Assembly (NCBI GenBank): GCA_021325455.1
Contig: JAJPHD010000026.1
Coordinates: 62,001 to 126,000 of the forward strand
DNA from: Actinomycetota bacterium
Lineage (GTDB): Bacteria > Actinomycetota > Acidimicrobiia > Acidimicrobiales > JAJPHD01
DNA: 64,000 bases
Direction of reading: 5' to 3'
Shown here: positions 51,227-59,859 of the stretch, piece after piece
Layout: the number at the start of each line of letters is the position of its first letter
Position numbering within the stretch: the stretch's first letter is position 1
Notes under the pieces: model-generated
Databases searched by the model: none
What the model saw: only the letters and a program-made list of their open reading frames with translations
What the model was told of the DNA's origin: nothing
Made by a program: the position numbers and the translations under genes

Positions 51227-51232
51227 TAGCTT
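51227..51232 (+). promoter_or_regulatory. Putative -10 box (TAGCTT) upstream of hemE
   Basis: TAGCTT sits 2 nt before the first in-frame GTG and 8 nt before the second. The latter spacing suits a leaderless start, which is why I place hemE at 51241. Confidence 0.35.
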
Positions 51233-51240
51233 CGGTGGTC

Positions 51241-52281
51241 GTGGCCCAGACCCTCGAGGGATCTCCCTTCCTGCTGGCCTGCCGGGGACAGCCGGCGGAC
51301 CCCGTCCCGGTGTGGTTCATGCGCCAGGCCGGCCGGTCCCTGCCCGAGTACCGGGCCGTGCGGGGGTCGGGCAGCATCCTGGAGGCCGTGGCCCGTCCCG
51401 AGCTGGCCGCCGAGCTGACCCTGCAGCCGGTGCGCCGGTACGGGGTGGACGCGGCCATCCTGTACTCGGACATCATCGTCCCCCTGGCGGCCGTGGGGTT
51501 CGGCATCGAGGTCGTGGCCGGCCACGGCCCCGTGGTGGCCCGTCCCTTCTCGTCCTCCGCCGACCTGGCCCGCCTGCGGGCACTGGAGCCCGAGGAGGAC
51601 ATGCCCTTCGTGCTGGAGACGGTGGCGATCCTGGCCAGGGAGCTCGAGGTGCCCCTCATCGGTTTCGCCGGGGCCCCCTTCACGCTGGCCAGCTACCTCA
51701 TAGAGGGTGGGCCTTCCCGGACCTGGGCCCGCACCAAGGCCCTCATGCACACCGACCCCGGCCTGTGGCGTGCCCTGATGGAGGCCCTGGCCGCACTGTC
51801 CCTGACCAGCCTGCGGGCCCAGGTCCAGGCAGGGGCGGCGGCGGTGCAGCTCTTCGACTCCTGGGTGGGGACCCTCTCGCCCCGCGACTACCGCGATCTG
51901 GTGCTCCCGGCCACCCGCCGGGTGCTGGAAGGCCTCGCCGACCTGGGGGTCCCGCGGATCCTCTTCGGCGTGGGCACGGGCGAGCTGCTGGAGCTCATGG
52001 CCGGGGCGGGTGCCGATGTGGTCGGGGTCGACTGGAGGGTGCCGCTGGACCGGGCCCGCCGGCGCCTGGGGCCCGACCTGGCCGTGCAGGGCAACCTGGA
52101 CCCGGCGGTCTGCCTGGCCCCCTGGCCGGTGGTGGCGGCCCAGTCGCGGGCGGTGCTGGCCGAGGCCGGGGCCCAGCCCGGCCACATCTTCAACCTGCGC
52201 CACGGGGTGCTACCCGAGACGGACCCGGACATCCTGGCCCGCCTGGTTGACCTGGTGCACGAGGAGGGGGGCAGGCCATGA
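51241..52281 (+). CDS. hemE: Uroporphyrinogen decarboxylase
   Basis: 346 residues. The substrate-binding start [16 protein letters not shown], the catalytic [12 protein letters not shown] region, [44 protein letters not shown] and the closing [13 protein letters not shown] are all present. It converts uroporphyrinogen III to coproporphyrinogen III. The two in-frame GTG codons at 51235 and 51241 are both possible starts. The stop overlaps the hemH ATG, so the two are translationally coupled. Confidence 0.95.
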   Translation: MAQTLEGSPFLLACRGQPADPVPVWFMRQAGRSLPEYRAVRGSGSILEAVARPELAAELTLQPVRRYGVDAAILYSDIIVPLAAVGFGIEVVAGHGPVVARPFSSSADLARLRALEPEEDMPFVLETVAILARELEVPLIGFAGAPFTLASYLIEGGPSRTWARTKALMHTDPGLWRALMEALAALSLTSLRAQVQAGAAAVQLFDSWVGTLSPRDYRDLVLPATRRVLEGLADLGVPRILFGVGTGELLELMAGAGADVVGVDWRVPLDRARRRLGPDLAVQGNLDPAVCLAPWPVVAAQSRAVLAEAGAQPGHIFNLRHGVLPETDPDILARLVDLVHEEGGRP

Positions 52282-53228
52282 GCTCCCCGGTGGGCGTCCT
52301 CGTCATGTCCTACGGCACCCCGGCCACCCCGGACCAGATCGAGGCCTACTACATCCATGTGAGGGGGGGCCGCCCCCCGTCACCCGAGCAACTGGCCGAC
52401 CTGCGCCGGCGCTACGAGGCCATCGGCGGGGTGTCCCCCCTCGCCCAGCGCACGAGGGAGCAGGCTGACGGCCTGGGGCGTGCCCTGGGGGAGGGTTACC
52501 AGGTGTTCCTCGGGGCCAAGCATGCTCCGCCCTTCATCGAGGACGGGGTGAGGGCCATGGCCGAGGCCGGCGTGGAACGGGCCGTGGCCCTGGTCCTGGC
52601 CCCCCACTATTCGGCCCTCAGCGTGGGCGAGTACCTGGAGCGGGTGCGCCGGGCCGCCCCGCCCGGCATGGAGGTGGCCGGCGTGGAGAGCTGGCACCTG
52701 GAGGAGGGGCTCATCGGCCTCCTGGCCGACCGGGTGACCTCGGCCCTGGCCCAGGTGGGCGGGGAGGCCGAGGTGCTGGTCACGGCCCACAGCCTTCCCC
52801 GGCGCGTGCTCGACATGGGCGACCCTTACCCCGCCCAGCTGCGGGAGACGGCCGAGGCCGTGTGCTCGCGGGCCGGGGTGGGGAGGTGGCGCCTGGCCTG
52901 GCAGAGCGCGGGACGCACCCCCGAGCCCTGGCTGGGCCCGGACATCCTGGAGGTCATCCGCCAGGTGGCCGCCGAGGGCGCCAGAGCCGTGGTCGTCTGC
53001 CCGGCCGGCTTCGTCTCCGACCATCTGGAGGTCCTGTACGACGTGGACGTGGAGGCCCGCCAGGTGGCGGCCGAGGCGGGCCTGGCGCTCGCCCGCACCC
53101 AGTCCCTCAACGACGATCCCCGCTTCCTGGCCGTGCTGGCCGAGGTGGTGAGGCGGGCGGCCGGTTCCCTCCCCTCTTCGCCCCCCGCTCCCGACGAGCA
53201 TCGAGCTGCCGGCGGTCCCGGTGGTTGA
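52278..53228 (+). CDS. hemH: Ferrochelatase (probably coproporphyrin type)
   Basis: 316 residues. The start [48 protein letters not shown], the [17 protein letters not shown] block carrying the conserved His and Sx[12 protein letters not shown] and [18 protein letters not shown] are ferrochelatase signatures. In actinobacteria this enzyme (CpfC) inserts iron into coproporphyrin III, with ChdC finishing heme; no chdC is in the window. It shares 8 bases with hemY. Confidence 0.92.
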   Translation: MSSPVGVLVMSYGTPATPDQIEAYYIHVRGGRPPSPEQLADLRRRYEAIGGVSPLAQRTREQADGLGRALGEGYQVFLGAKHAPPFIEDGVRAMAEAGVERAVALVLAPHYSALSVGEYLERVRRAAPPGMEVAGVESWHLEEGLIGLLADRVTSALAQVGGEAEVLVTAHSLPRRVLDMGDPYPAQLRETAEAVCSRAGVGRWRLAWQSAGRTPEPWLGPDILEVIRQVAAEGARAVVVCPAGFVSDHLEVLYDVDVEARQVAAEAGLALARTQSLNDDPRFLAVLAEVVRRAAGSLPSSPPAPDEHRAAGGPGG

Positions 53229-54660
53229 CGGGCGGGTGGCGGTGGTGGGGGGAGGTATCGCCGGCCTGGCAGCGGCGCTGGATTTGGCCTCGACCCCCGG
53301 CTTGGAGGTCAGGGTGCTCGAAGCCTCTCCCCGATGGGGGGGCAAGATCCTGACCCGCCCCTTTGGCGGCGACGGCCTGGCCGTCGAGGCGGGGCCGGAC
53401 TCCTTCCTGGCCAGGGTCCCCGAGGGGGTGGACCTGTGCCGGCGCCTGGGACTGGAGGGCGAGCTGGTGGCTCCGGCGACGGGGCGGGCCTTCGTCTGGT
53501 CCCGGGGCCGGCCCAGGCCCCTCCCGGCCGGCCTGGTGCTGGGGGTCCCGACACGCCTCGGCCCCGTGGCCCGCTCGGGCATCGTCTCCTCCGCCGGGGC
53601 GGCCAGGGCGGCCCTGGACCTGGTCCTGCCCGCATGGTGGGGAGGAGGAGCGCCCACGCCCGGCGACCGGGCAGTGGGCCGGGTCGTGCGGGCCCGCCTG
53701 GGGGGAGAGGTGCACGACCGCCTCGTCGACCCTCTCCTCGGTGGCATCAACGCCGGGCGTACCGACCACCTCAGCATGGCCGCGGTCGCCCCCCAGCTCG
53801 ACGCCGCGGCCAGGCGCTCCCGGAGCCTGATGCTCGGGCTCCGCGCCAGCGCCGGAGGTGGCCCCCCGGCGGGGGGGAACGGCGCCCGCCCCGTCTTCCT
53901 CACCCACCCTGGCGGGCTCAGCCGGGTGGTAGAACGGCTCACCGAGGAGCTGGACGCCCTGGGGGTGAGCCTGCTCACCCGGACGCCGGTCTCCAGCCTG
54001 ACCCCGGAAAGGGGGGGGCGCTGGGCCCTCGGTCACGCCGGGGGCCCCACGGTGGCCGACGCGGTGGTGCTGGCCGTCCCCTCACCCGTGGCCGCCGACC
54101 TGCTGGCGGCGGTGGCCCCCGAGGCGGCCGGGCTGCTCCGGGAGGTGCCCTACGCCTCGGTGGCCCTGGCCACCTTGAGCTACCCACCCGGTGCCGTCCC
54201 CTTCCCGCTGGAGGGCAGCGGCCTCCTCGTCCCCGCCGTCGAGGGCCGGCTCATGACGGCGTGCACGTGGCTGTCGAGCAAGTGGGCCCACCTCTCCCGC
54301 CAGGACCGGGTGCTGCTGCGGGTGTCGATGGGGCGCATGGGTGACGACCGGCCCGGGGCCCTTGACGACCAGGAACTGGTGGCAGCGGCGCACTCCGAGC
54401 TGGCGGCCACCCTGGGCCTGGGAGGGCCCGGCCCCTCCGAGTGGAGGGTGGACCGCTGGCCTGCCTCCTTCCCGCAGTACGAGGTGGGCCACCTGGACCG
54501 GATGGAGGCCGTGGAGGCTGCTCTCGGCCCCGGGCTCATCCTCGCCGGTGCCGCCTACCGGGGCCTCGGGATCTCCTCCTGCATCGCCCAGGGCCGAAGG
54601 GCGGCGGCCGGGGCCAGGCAGCACCTGCTTCCTGGAGCCGCCCTCCATGGGGGAGGATAA
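53221..54660 (+). CDS. hemY: Coproporphyrinogen III/protoporphyrinogen oxidase (HemY/CgoX)
   Basis: 479 residues. N-terminal FAD motif VAVVGGGIAGLAAALDL, an RWGGKI FAD-clamp, GPDSFL, and C-terminal YEVGHLDRM plus LAGAAYRGLGISSCIAQGRRAA are typical of HemY/CgoX. It probably oxidises coproporphyrinogen III to coproporphyrin III, the step before the hemH product. GTG start inside the end of hemH. hemE-hemH-hemY are a single transcription unit. Confidence 0.92.
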   Translation: MVDGRVAVVGGGIAGLAAALDLASTPGLEVRVLEASPRWGGKILTRPFGGDGLAVEAGPDSFLARVPEGVDLCRRLGLEGELVAPATGRAFVWSRGRPRPLPAGLVLGVPTRLGPVARSGIVSSAGAARAALDLVLPAWWGGGAPTPGDRAVGRVVRARLGGEVHDRLVDPLLGGINAGRTDHLSMAAVAPQLDAAARRSRSLMLGLRASAGGGPPAGGNGARPVFLTHPGGLSRVVERLTEELDALGVSLLTRTPVSSLTPERGGRWALGHAGGPTVADAVVLAVPSPVAADLLAAVAPEAAGLLREVPYASVALATLSYPPGAVPFPLEGSGLLVPAVEGRLMTACTWLSSKWAHLSRQDRVLLRVSMGRMGDDRPGALDDQELVAAAHSELAATLGLGGPGPSEWRVDRWPASFPQYEVGHLDRMEAVEAALGPGLILAGAAYRGLGISSCIAQGRRAAAGARQHLLPGAALHGGG

Positions 54661-54664
54661 GGGC

Positions 54665-55489
54665 ATGCCCCGGTCCATCTGGAGCGGCACGATCAGCTTC
54701 GGGCTGGTGAACATCCCGGTGAAGCTGGTCACTGCCGTACGCAAGCAGGACGTCCGCTTCCACCAGCTGCACGCCAAGGACCATGTGCGTATACAGCAAC
54801 GCCGGGTGTGTCCCCAGGACGGCGAAGAGGTGGCCTGGGAGGACCTGGTGAAGGGCTACGAGATAGCCCCTGGCCAGTACGTGGTCATAGAGCCCGAGGA
54901 GCTCGAGGCTCTCGACCCCGAGGCCACCCATACCGTGGACATCGAGGACTTCGTGTCCCTCGACCAGATCGACCCCCTCTACTACGACTCCTCCTACTAC
55001 CTGGTGCCGGACCAGGCCGGGACCAAGGCCTACCGTCTCCTCCTCGACGTGATGAACGAGACGGGCCGGGTCGCCATCGGCAAGGTGGTCCTGCGCACCA
55101 AGCAGTACCTGTGCGCCATCCGCCCCGTCGACGGGGCCCTCGCCCTTTCCACCATGAACTTCGACGACGAGGTGGTCCACCGGGAGGACCTGGAGGGCCT
55201 GCCCGGGCCAGAGGTGTCCACCTCCGAGCGGGAGCTGCGCCTGGCCAACCAGCTGGTCGAGGCCATGAGCACCGACTTCGACCCCTCCAAGTACCAGGAC
55301 ACCCACCGCCAGGCAGTGCTGGAGCTGATCGAGGCCAAGGCGGCCGGACAGGAGGTCGTGACCGAGCCGGCCCGTCCGGCGGCTCCGGTCATCGACCTCA
55401 TGGAGGCCCTGGAGGCCAGCCTGTCCCGGGACGAGGAGGACAAGACGGGGCGCGCACCGGGCAGGCGGGGGAGGGCGTCGGCCGGGTGA
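54665..55489 (+). CDS. ku: Bacterial Ku, non-homologous end-joining protein
   Basis: 274 residues. The opening MPRSIWSGTISFGLVNIPVKLVTAV and the ring-forming beta-barrel core (VSLDQIDPLYYDSSYYLVPD, ALRPVDGAL-type text as AIRPVDGALALSTMNFDDEV) are the Ku pattern. The C-terminal tail is basic and short. Ku dimers bind DNA ends and recruit LigD, which is not in the window. The ATG follows GGGAGG at about 9 nt. It sits 4 nt after hemY and overlaps lnt. Confidence 0.95.
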   Translation: MPRSIWSGTISFGLVNIPVKLVTAVRKQDVRFHQLHAKDHVRIQQRRVCPQDGEEVAWEDLVKGYEIAPGQYVVIEPEELEALDPEATHTVDIEDFVSLDQIDPLYYDSSYYLVPDQAGTKAYRLLLDVMNETGRVAIGKVVLRTKQYLCAIRPVDGALALSTMNFDDEVVHREDLEGLPGPEVSTSERELRLANQLVEAMSTDFDPSKYQDTHRQAVLELIEAKAAGQEVVTEPARPAAPVIDLMEALEASLSRDEEDKTGRAPGRRGRASAG

Positions 55490-57129
55490 CCGCCCCCCGC
55501 CTGGCCTCCCCCCCACGGGGCCAGGGGACCGGCGGAGCCTCTCACCGCCTGGTCCCCCGGAGGGGCCGGGTGGCAGTGCCATCGCTGCTGTCAGGCCTGC
55601 TGGTGGCGGCCAGCGTCCCCCCCTGGGGGCAGTGGTGGGCGGCCTTCCTCGGGCTCGGCCTCCTGGCCTGGCTCCTGCCCCGGTTGCGGGCCAGAGGGAG
55701 GCTGCTGGCGGGGCTGCTCTTCGGGATCGGGCTGTTCGGCCCCACGCTCGAGTGGGTGACGAGCTTCAACGCCGCCGGCTACGGCGCCCTGGTGCTGGTG
55801 GAGTCGGGATTCTACGTGCTGGCCTTCGGCCTCGTGCCCCGTGACCGGGGACGGGAGCCCCAGGGGGGGAGGCGGGTGCCCCGCTGGGGCTGGGCTCCTG
55901 CCTTCCCGGCCGTCGTCACCCTGGCCCAGGAGGCGCGCAGCGTGTGGCCCTTCGGCGGCTTCCCCATGGGCGGCATCGCCCTCGGCCAGGCGGGCGGGCC
56001 CCTCCTCGCGGCCGCCCGGGTCGGGGGTCCCCTGCTGGTCACGGGCCTGGCTGCGATGGGCGGGGTGGGCCTGGCGGAGCTCGGCCGCGCCGGTGAGGCC
56101 TGGTGGCGGGCGCGCCAGGGGGCCCCAGGGTCGGGCAGGGGGGCGGCGGGCGGCGGGCGGCGGAGGGGGATGGGCGCCGGTCACCTGCTGTCGGCCGGCC
56201 TGGCTGCGGCCATCGTGGCCGGCGCTGTGGCCGGTGGCACGGTCGCCCCCGACGGGGGGCCACCGGTAGGCCGCCTGCGGGTGGGGCTGGTGCAGGGCGG
56301 GGGACCCCGGGGGCTGCGCGCCATCGACGTCAACCCCGCCATCATCTACCACGCCCAGCTCGCCGCCACCCACCGGTTGCACCCCCCCCTGGGCCTGGTG
56401 CTGTGGCCCGAGGACGTGATCTCCCTCCCGGGCCCCATCCTGGGCTCCCCCACCGCCCGGCAGGTGGGCGACCTGGCCCGGTCGCTGCACGCCACCCTCG
56501 TGGCCGGGGTGACGGAGCTGGTGGGGGCCACCCGGTTCACCAACAAGGCCGTCGCCTGGAACCCCCGGGGGAGGATCATCGGCTGGTACGAGAAGGTCCA
56601 CCGGGTGCCCTTCGGCGAGTACGTCCCGTTCCGCTCGGTCCTCAAGCACATCGTCAACCTGAGCGACGTCCCGAGGGACGCCATCCCCGGCCACGGCCCC
56701 GGGCTGCTCAGGACGCCGGCCGGCCCTCTCGGGGTCATGATCTCTTACGAGGTCTTCTTCGCCTCCCGGGCCCGGGCGGCCGTGCTCGCCGGCGGCCAGC
56801 TGCTGGTCGTCCCCACCAACACCTCCTCCTACGCCTCCGACCTGGTGCCCAAGGAGGAGGTGGCGGCGGACAAGCTGCGGGCCGTGGAGGAGGGCCGGGA
56901 GCTGGTGCAGGCCTCCCCCGTCGGGTACTCGACGGTCGTGACCCGCCACGGGGCCGTGGTGAGGCGATCCCGCCTGGGACCCCGGCAGGTGATCGAAGCC
57001 GAGGTGACCAGGAGGCGGGGCCTCACCCTGTACGCCCGGGGCGGGGACCTCCCTGAGCTGGCCCTGGCCGGGGCCCTGCTGATCGTGGGCTGGGTGCTGG
57101 GTGGTCGGCGGGAGCGGGCACCGGGCTAG
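55486..57129 (+). CDS. lnt: Apolipoprotein N-acyltransferase-like protein with Ser in place of the catalytic Cys
   Basis: 547 residues: about seven membrane helices, then a nitrilase-type CN-hydrolase domain. Lnt adds the third acyl chain to lipoproteins. Of the expected Glu-Lys-Cys triad, E309 (LWPEDVIS) and K370 (YEKVHRVPFGEYVPFR) are in place, but the nucleophile position reads MISYEVFF: residue 420 is Ser (TCT) where Lnt has Cys-Tyr/Phe-Glu. TCT is also a rare codon here, and TGT would restore Cys by one change. It could be inactive, a serine variant with other chemistry, or carry a sequencing error. GTG start overlaps the ku stop (GTGA). Confidence 0.82.
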   Translation: MTAPRLASPPRGQGTGGASHRLVPRRGRVAVPSLLSGLLVAASVPPWGQWWAAFLGLGLLAWLLPRLRARGRLLAGLLFGIGLFGPTLEWVTSFNAAGYGALVLVESGFYVLAFGLVPRDRGREPQGGRRVPRWGWAPAFPAVVTLAQEARSVWPFGGFPMGGIALGQAGGPLLAAARVGGPLLVTGLAAMGGVGLAELGRAGEAWWRARQGAPGSGRGAAGGGRRRGMGAGHLLSAGLAAAIVAGAVAGGTVAPDGGPPVGRLRVGLVQGGGPRGLRAIDVNPAIIYHAQLAATHRLHPPLGLVLWPEDVISLPGPILGSPTARQVGDLARSLHATLVAGVTELVGATRFTNKAVAWNPRGRIIGWYEKVHRVPFGEYVPFRSVLKHIVNLSDVPRDAIPGHGPGLLRTPAGPLGVMISYEVFFASRARAAVLAGGQLLVVPTNTSSYASDLVPKEEVAADKLRAVEEGRELVQASPVGYSTVVTRHGAVVRRSRLGPRQVIEAEVTRRRGLTLYARGGDLPELALAGALLIVGWVLGGRRERAPG

Positions 57130-57154
57130 GCAGGGCCGACGGAGCCATGGCCCC

Positions 57155-58171
57155 CTATCCCTTGTCGGCCACCCCTGCCGAGTCGAAGGTCGCCATCTCC
57201 CCCAGGATCCTGGCCGCCGCCTGCAGGATGGGAACCGCCAGGCAGGCGCCCGTCCCTTCCCCCAGACGAAGGTCCAGGTCGAGCAGGGGGACCAGGCCCA
57301 GCCGCTCCAGCACCACCGTGGCTCCCGGCTCGCTCGAGCGGTGCCCGGCCACGCAATATCCCCTGCTCTCAGGGACCAGGTGAGCGGCCACGAGGGCGGC
57401 CGCGCAGGCGATGACCCCGTCGATCACCACCGGCACGCCCCCCGCCGCCCCCCCCACGATGAAGCCGGCCAGGGCCCCGATCTCGAGGCCCCCCACCTCG
57501 GCCAGGGCACCCAGCGGATCCTGTGGCCCGGCTCCGGAGCGGGCCAGGGCCCGCTGCACGACGGACACCTTGGTCTCCCAGGCCTCCTCGCTGATACCCG
57601 TCCCCCGCCCGGTGACCCGGCGGGCGGGCTCCCCGGTGAGGGCGGCTATGAGGGCGGCCGACGGGGTGGTGTTGCCGATACCCATGTCCCCCGTGACGAG
57701 GCAGCGCGCCCCGCCCTCCACCAGCTCCGCCGCCACCCGGGCCCCCACGTCCAGGGCCTGGATCGCCTCGGCCCGGGACATGGCCGGCCCCTCGGCCAGG
57801 TTGGCCGTACCGGGGCGGACCTTGGCCAGGAGCAGGCCTGACCCTCGCCCCTCGCCCGTCCCGGAGGAGACCGAGGGACCGACCAGATGGCTGAGGTCGC
57901 CAGCCACCCCCACGTCCACCACCGTCACCGAGGCCCCCACCTGACGGGCCAGCACGTTGATGGCCGCCCCCCCAGCCGAGAAGTTGGCCACCATCTGGGC
58001 CGTCACCTCGACCGGCCAGGGGGAGACGCCCTCCGCCAGTACGCCGTGGTCGCCGGCGAACACGGCCACCGCCACCGGGGCCGGAACGGGCGGAGGGCAG
58101 GTGCCGGCGATGGCAGCGAGGCGGGCCCCCAGGTCCTCCACTCGCCCGAGGGAACGGCGGGGCTTGGTCAA
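57155..58171 (-). CDS. cobT: Nicotinate-nucleotide-dimethylbenzimidazole phosphoribosyltransferase
   Basis: 338 residues. It makes alpha-ribazole phosphate for the lower ligand of cobalamin. VAVFAGDHGVLAEGVSPWPVEVTAQMVANFSAGGAAINVLARQ, GDMGIGNTTPSAAL, GLEIGALAGFIVGGAAGGVPVVIDG and the C-terminal catalytic Glu in RLGEGTGACLAVP are all there. The only possible start is TTG at 58171, yet CobT-like sequence (LPDEAAAAAAAARQDRL) continues in frame upstream to at least 58219 with no ATG, GTG or TTG, so the N terminus may be damaged or the start unusual. Other cobalamin genes are not nearby. Confidence 0.88.
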   Translation of the reverse strand: MTKPRRSLGRVEDLGARLAAIAGTCPPPVPAPVAVAVFAGDHGVLAEGVSPWPVEVTAQMVANFSAGGAAINVLARQVGASVTVVDVGVAGDLSHLVGPSVSSGTGEGRGSGLLLAKVRPGTANLAEGPAMSRAEAIQALDVGARVAAELVEGGARCLVTGDMGIGNTTPSAALIAALTGEPARRVTGRGTGISEEAWETKVSVVQRALARSGAGPQDPLGALAEVGGLEIGALAGFIVGGAAGGVPVVIDGVIACAAALVAAHLVPESRGYCVAGHRSSEPGATVVLERLGLVPLLDLDLRLGEGTGACLAVPILQAAARILGEMATFDSAGVADKG

Positions 58172-58347
58172 CCGGTCCTGACGGGCGGCCGCGGCCGCAG
58201 CGGCCGCCTCGTCAGGAAGCCGGACCTGGGCGGCGGCGGCCCGGAAGCCGCCCGCCGTCGATCCTGCCCTGAGGCGCCCGGGAAGGGGCGAGCCTTCCTC
58301 CCTGGCCTGTGCCTCCCTAGCCTGTCCCTGTGTCGTCCTGAGATTCT

Positions 58348-58884
58348 CTACGCCGACTGGCGGGTGAGGCCAATCCGGTCCCCCCGCCCGTCTGGCAGGT
58401 CATCCCCTTCGGCCACCACCGGCGCCCCTCTGTCCACGAAGAGCAACTGGTTGAACACGATGAACTTGCCCACCCACAGGATCCCGTAGGCGGTGAGGCT
58501 GAACACGTTCACCACCACGGACGCCCACAGGTGGGGCAGGCCGGCACCTTGGGCTATGTGGGCCCCGAGGCCGGCCATGCCCGTCGAGAAGGCCAGGCCT
58601 ATGAAGGAGATGGTCCAGAAGGGCACCACCTCCTTCCACAGGTGCGACTTCCCGCCCTTCCCCCAGGCCCATCGCCGGTTGAGGTTGTAGGACGGGATGG
58701 TGGCAACGGCTGTGGCGAGAATGTTGCACTCCATGGCCGGGGCGATGCGGCCCACCCCGAAGGTGAGGAACAGCACCGTCTGGGCCACCGCGATCGATAT
58801 CAACGACACGGTCGAGTACTTGACCGCCTTGCGGCCAGTGGGAGTGCGTGCGAGGGCGAGCAACCTGCGGGCCAGGGCAATCAT
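58348..58884 (-). CDS. GtrA-like membrane protein
   Basis: 178 residues, four membrane helices. KAVKYSTVSLISIAVAQTVLFLTFGVG and ECNILATAVATIPSYNLNRRWAWG are the GtrA pattern (the family flips polyprenyl-linked sugars or assists glycosyltransferases). The C-terminal tail (VAEGDDLPDGRGDRIG) is soluble. The longer frame upstream is unlikely; the ATG at 58884 has a TAACCT box 7 nt upstream. The 176-base gap between it and cobT carries the unexplained cobT-like extension. Confidence 0.85.
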   Translation of the reverse strand: MIALARRLLALARTPTGRKAVKYSTVSLISIAVAQTVLFLTFGVGRIAPAMECNILATAVATIPSYNLNRRWAWGKGGKSHLWKEVVPFWTISFIGLAFSTGMAGLGAHIAQGAGLPHLWASVVVNVFSLTAYGILWVGKFIVFNQLLFVDRGAPVVAEGDDLPDGRGDRIGLTRQSA

Positions 58885-58891
58885 TACGATT

Positions 58892-58897
58892 AGGTTA
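58892..58897 (-). promoter_or_regulatory. Putative -10 box (TAACCT) of the GtrA gene
   Basis: Minus-strand TAACCT ends 7 nt before the ATG, with no ribosome site in between. The spacing suits a leaderless transcript. Confidence 0.4.
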
Positions 58898-58980
58898 CCC
58901 TCGATCGGACCGGAGCAAGCGGTCAGGGGCCATGAGTTCTTCTCGAAGGAGACGGCCCCGGCTCTGGCAGGATGGCCCCC

Positions 58981-59856
58981 ATGAGCTCCCCCCTGCACGA
59001 CCTGCTCGACCTGCTCGACCTCGAGCCCGTCGAGGTGGACATCTTCAGGGGATGGAGCCCGGACGAGAAGCGCCAAAGGGTCTTCGGCGGGCAGGTGGCC
59101 GGCCAGGCTCTGGTCGCCGCGGGGCGGACGGTGGAGCAAGGACGCCTGGTCCACTCCCTCCATTCCTACTTCCTGCGCCCCGGGGACCCGAGCCGGCCCA
59201 TTCTCTACGAGGTGGACCGGATCCGGGACGGCCGCTCGTTCACCACCAGGAGGGTGGTGGCCATCCAGGGGGGCCAGGCCATCTTCAACCTGTCGGCCTC
59301 GTTCCAGGTCACCGAGCCGGGTATCGACCACCAGCTGCCCATGCCGGAGGCGCCCGACCCGGAGAGCCTGCCGACCTTCGCCGAGCGAATGGCGCCCTGG
59401 CGCGAGGAGCTGGGCGAGTGGTACACGCGTCCCCGGCCCATCGACCAGCGTTATGTCGACGATCCCCCCCAGACCGGGGGCGGCCCTCGCCCTCCCCACC
59501 AGCAGGTCTGGATCAAGGCCGACGGCCCCCTGCCCGACGACCCCTTGGTGCACGCCTGTGTGGTCGCCTACGCCTCGGACATGTCGGTCCTGGACTCGGT
59601 CATGCTCCCCCACGACCTGAGCTGGTTCGACCCCCGGGTGAAGGGGGCCAGCCTCGACCACGCCATGTGGTTCCACCGGCCCTTCCGGGCCGACGATTGG
59701 CTGCTCTACGACCAGGACAGCCCGTCTGCCTCGGGGGCAAGGGGCCTGGCCAGGGGGTCCATCTTCACCAGGACAGGGGCGCTGGCCGTCACGGTGGTCC
59801 AGGAGGGCCTCATCCGGCTGGTGGGTGAGCGCTCACCCGGCGCCGCCCAGAGGTGA
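58981..59856 (+). CDS. tesB: Acyl-CoA thioesterase II (TesB-like)
   Basis: 291 residues in a double-hotdog layout. The opening DLLDLLDLEPVEVDIFRGWSPDE, RVFGGQVAGQALVAAGRTV, LHSYFLRPGDPSRPILYEVDRIRDGRSFTTRRVVAIQ, and in the second half YASDMSVLDSVMLPHD and SLDHAMWFHRPFRADDWLLYDQDSP match TesB, which hydrolyses acyl-CoA to free acid and CoA. An in-frame ATG three codons earlier is equally possible. It converges on gltA with only three bases between the stops. Confidence 0.92.
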   Translation: MSSPLHDLLDLLDLEPVEVDIFRGWSPDEKRQRVFGGQVAGQALVAAGRTVEQGRLVHSLHSYFLRPGDPSRPILYEVDRIRDGRSFTTRRVVAIQGGQAIFNLSASFQVTEPGIDHQLPMPEAPDPESLPTFAERMAPWREELGEWYTRPRPIDQRYVDDPPQTGGGPRPPHQQVWIKADGPLPDDPLVHACVVAYASDMSVLDSVMLPHDLSWFDPRVKGASLDHAMWFHRPFRADDWLLYDQDSPSASGARGLARGSIFTRTGALAVTVVQEGLIRLVGERSPGAAQR

Positions 59857-59859
59857 TGC

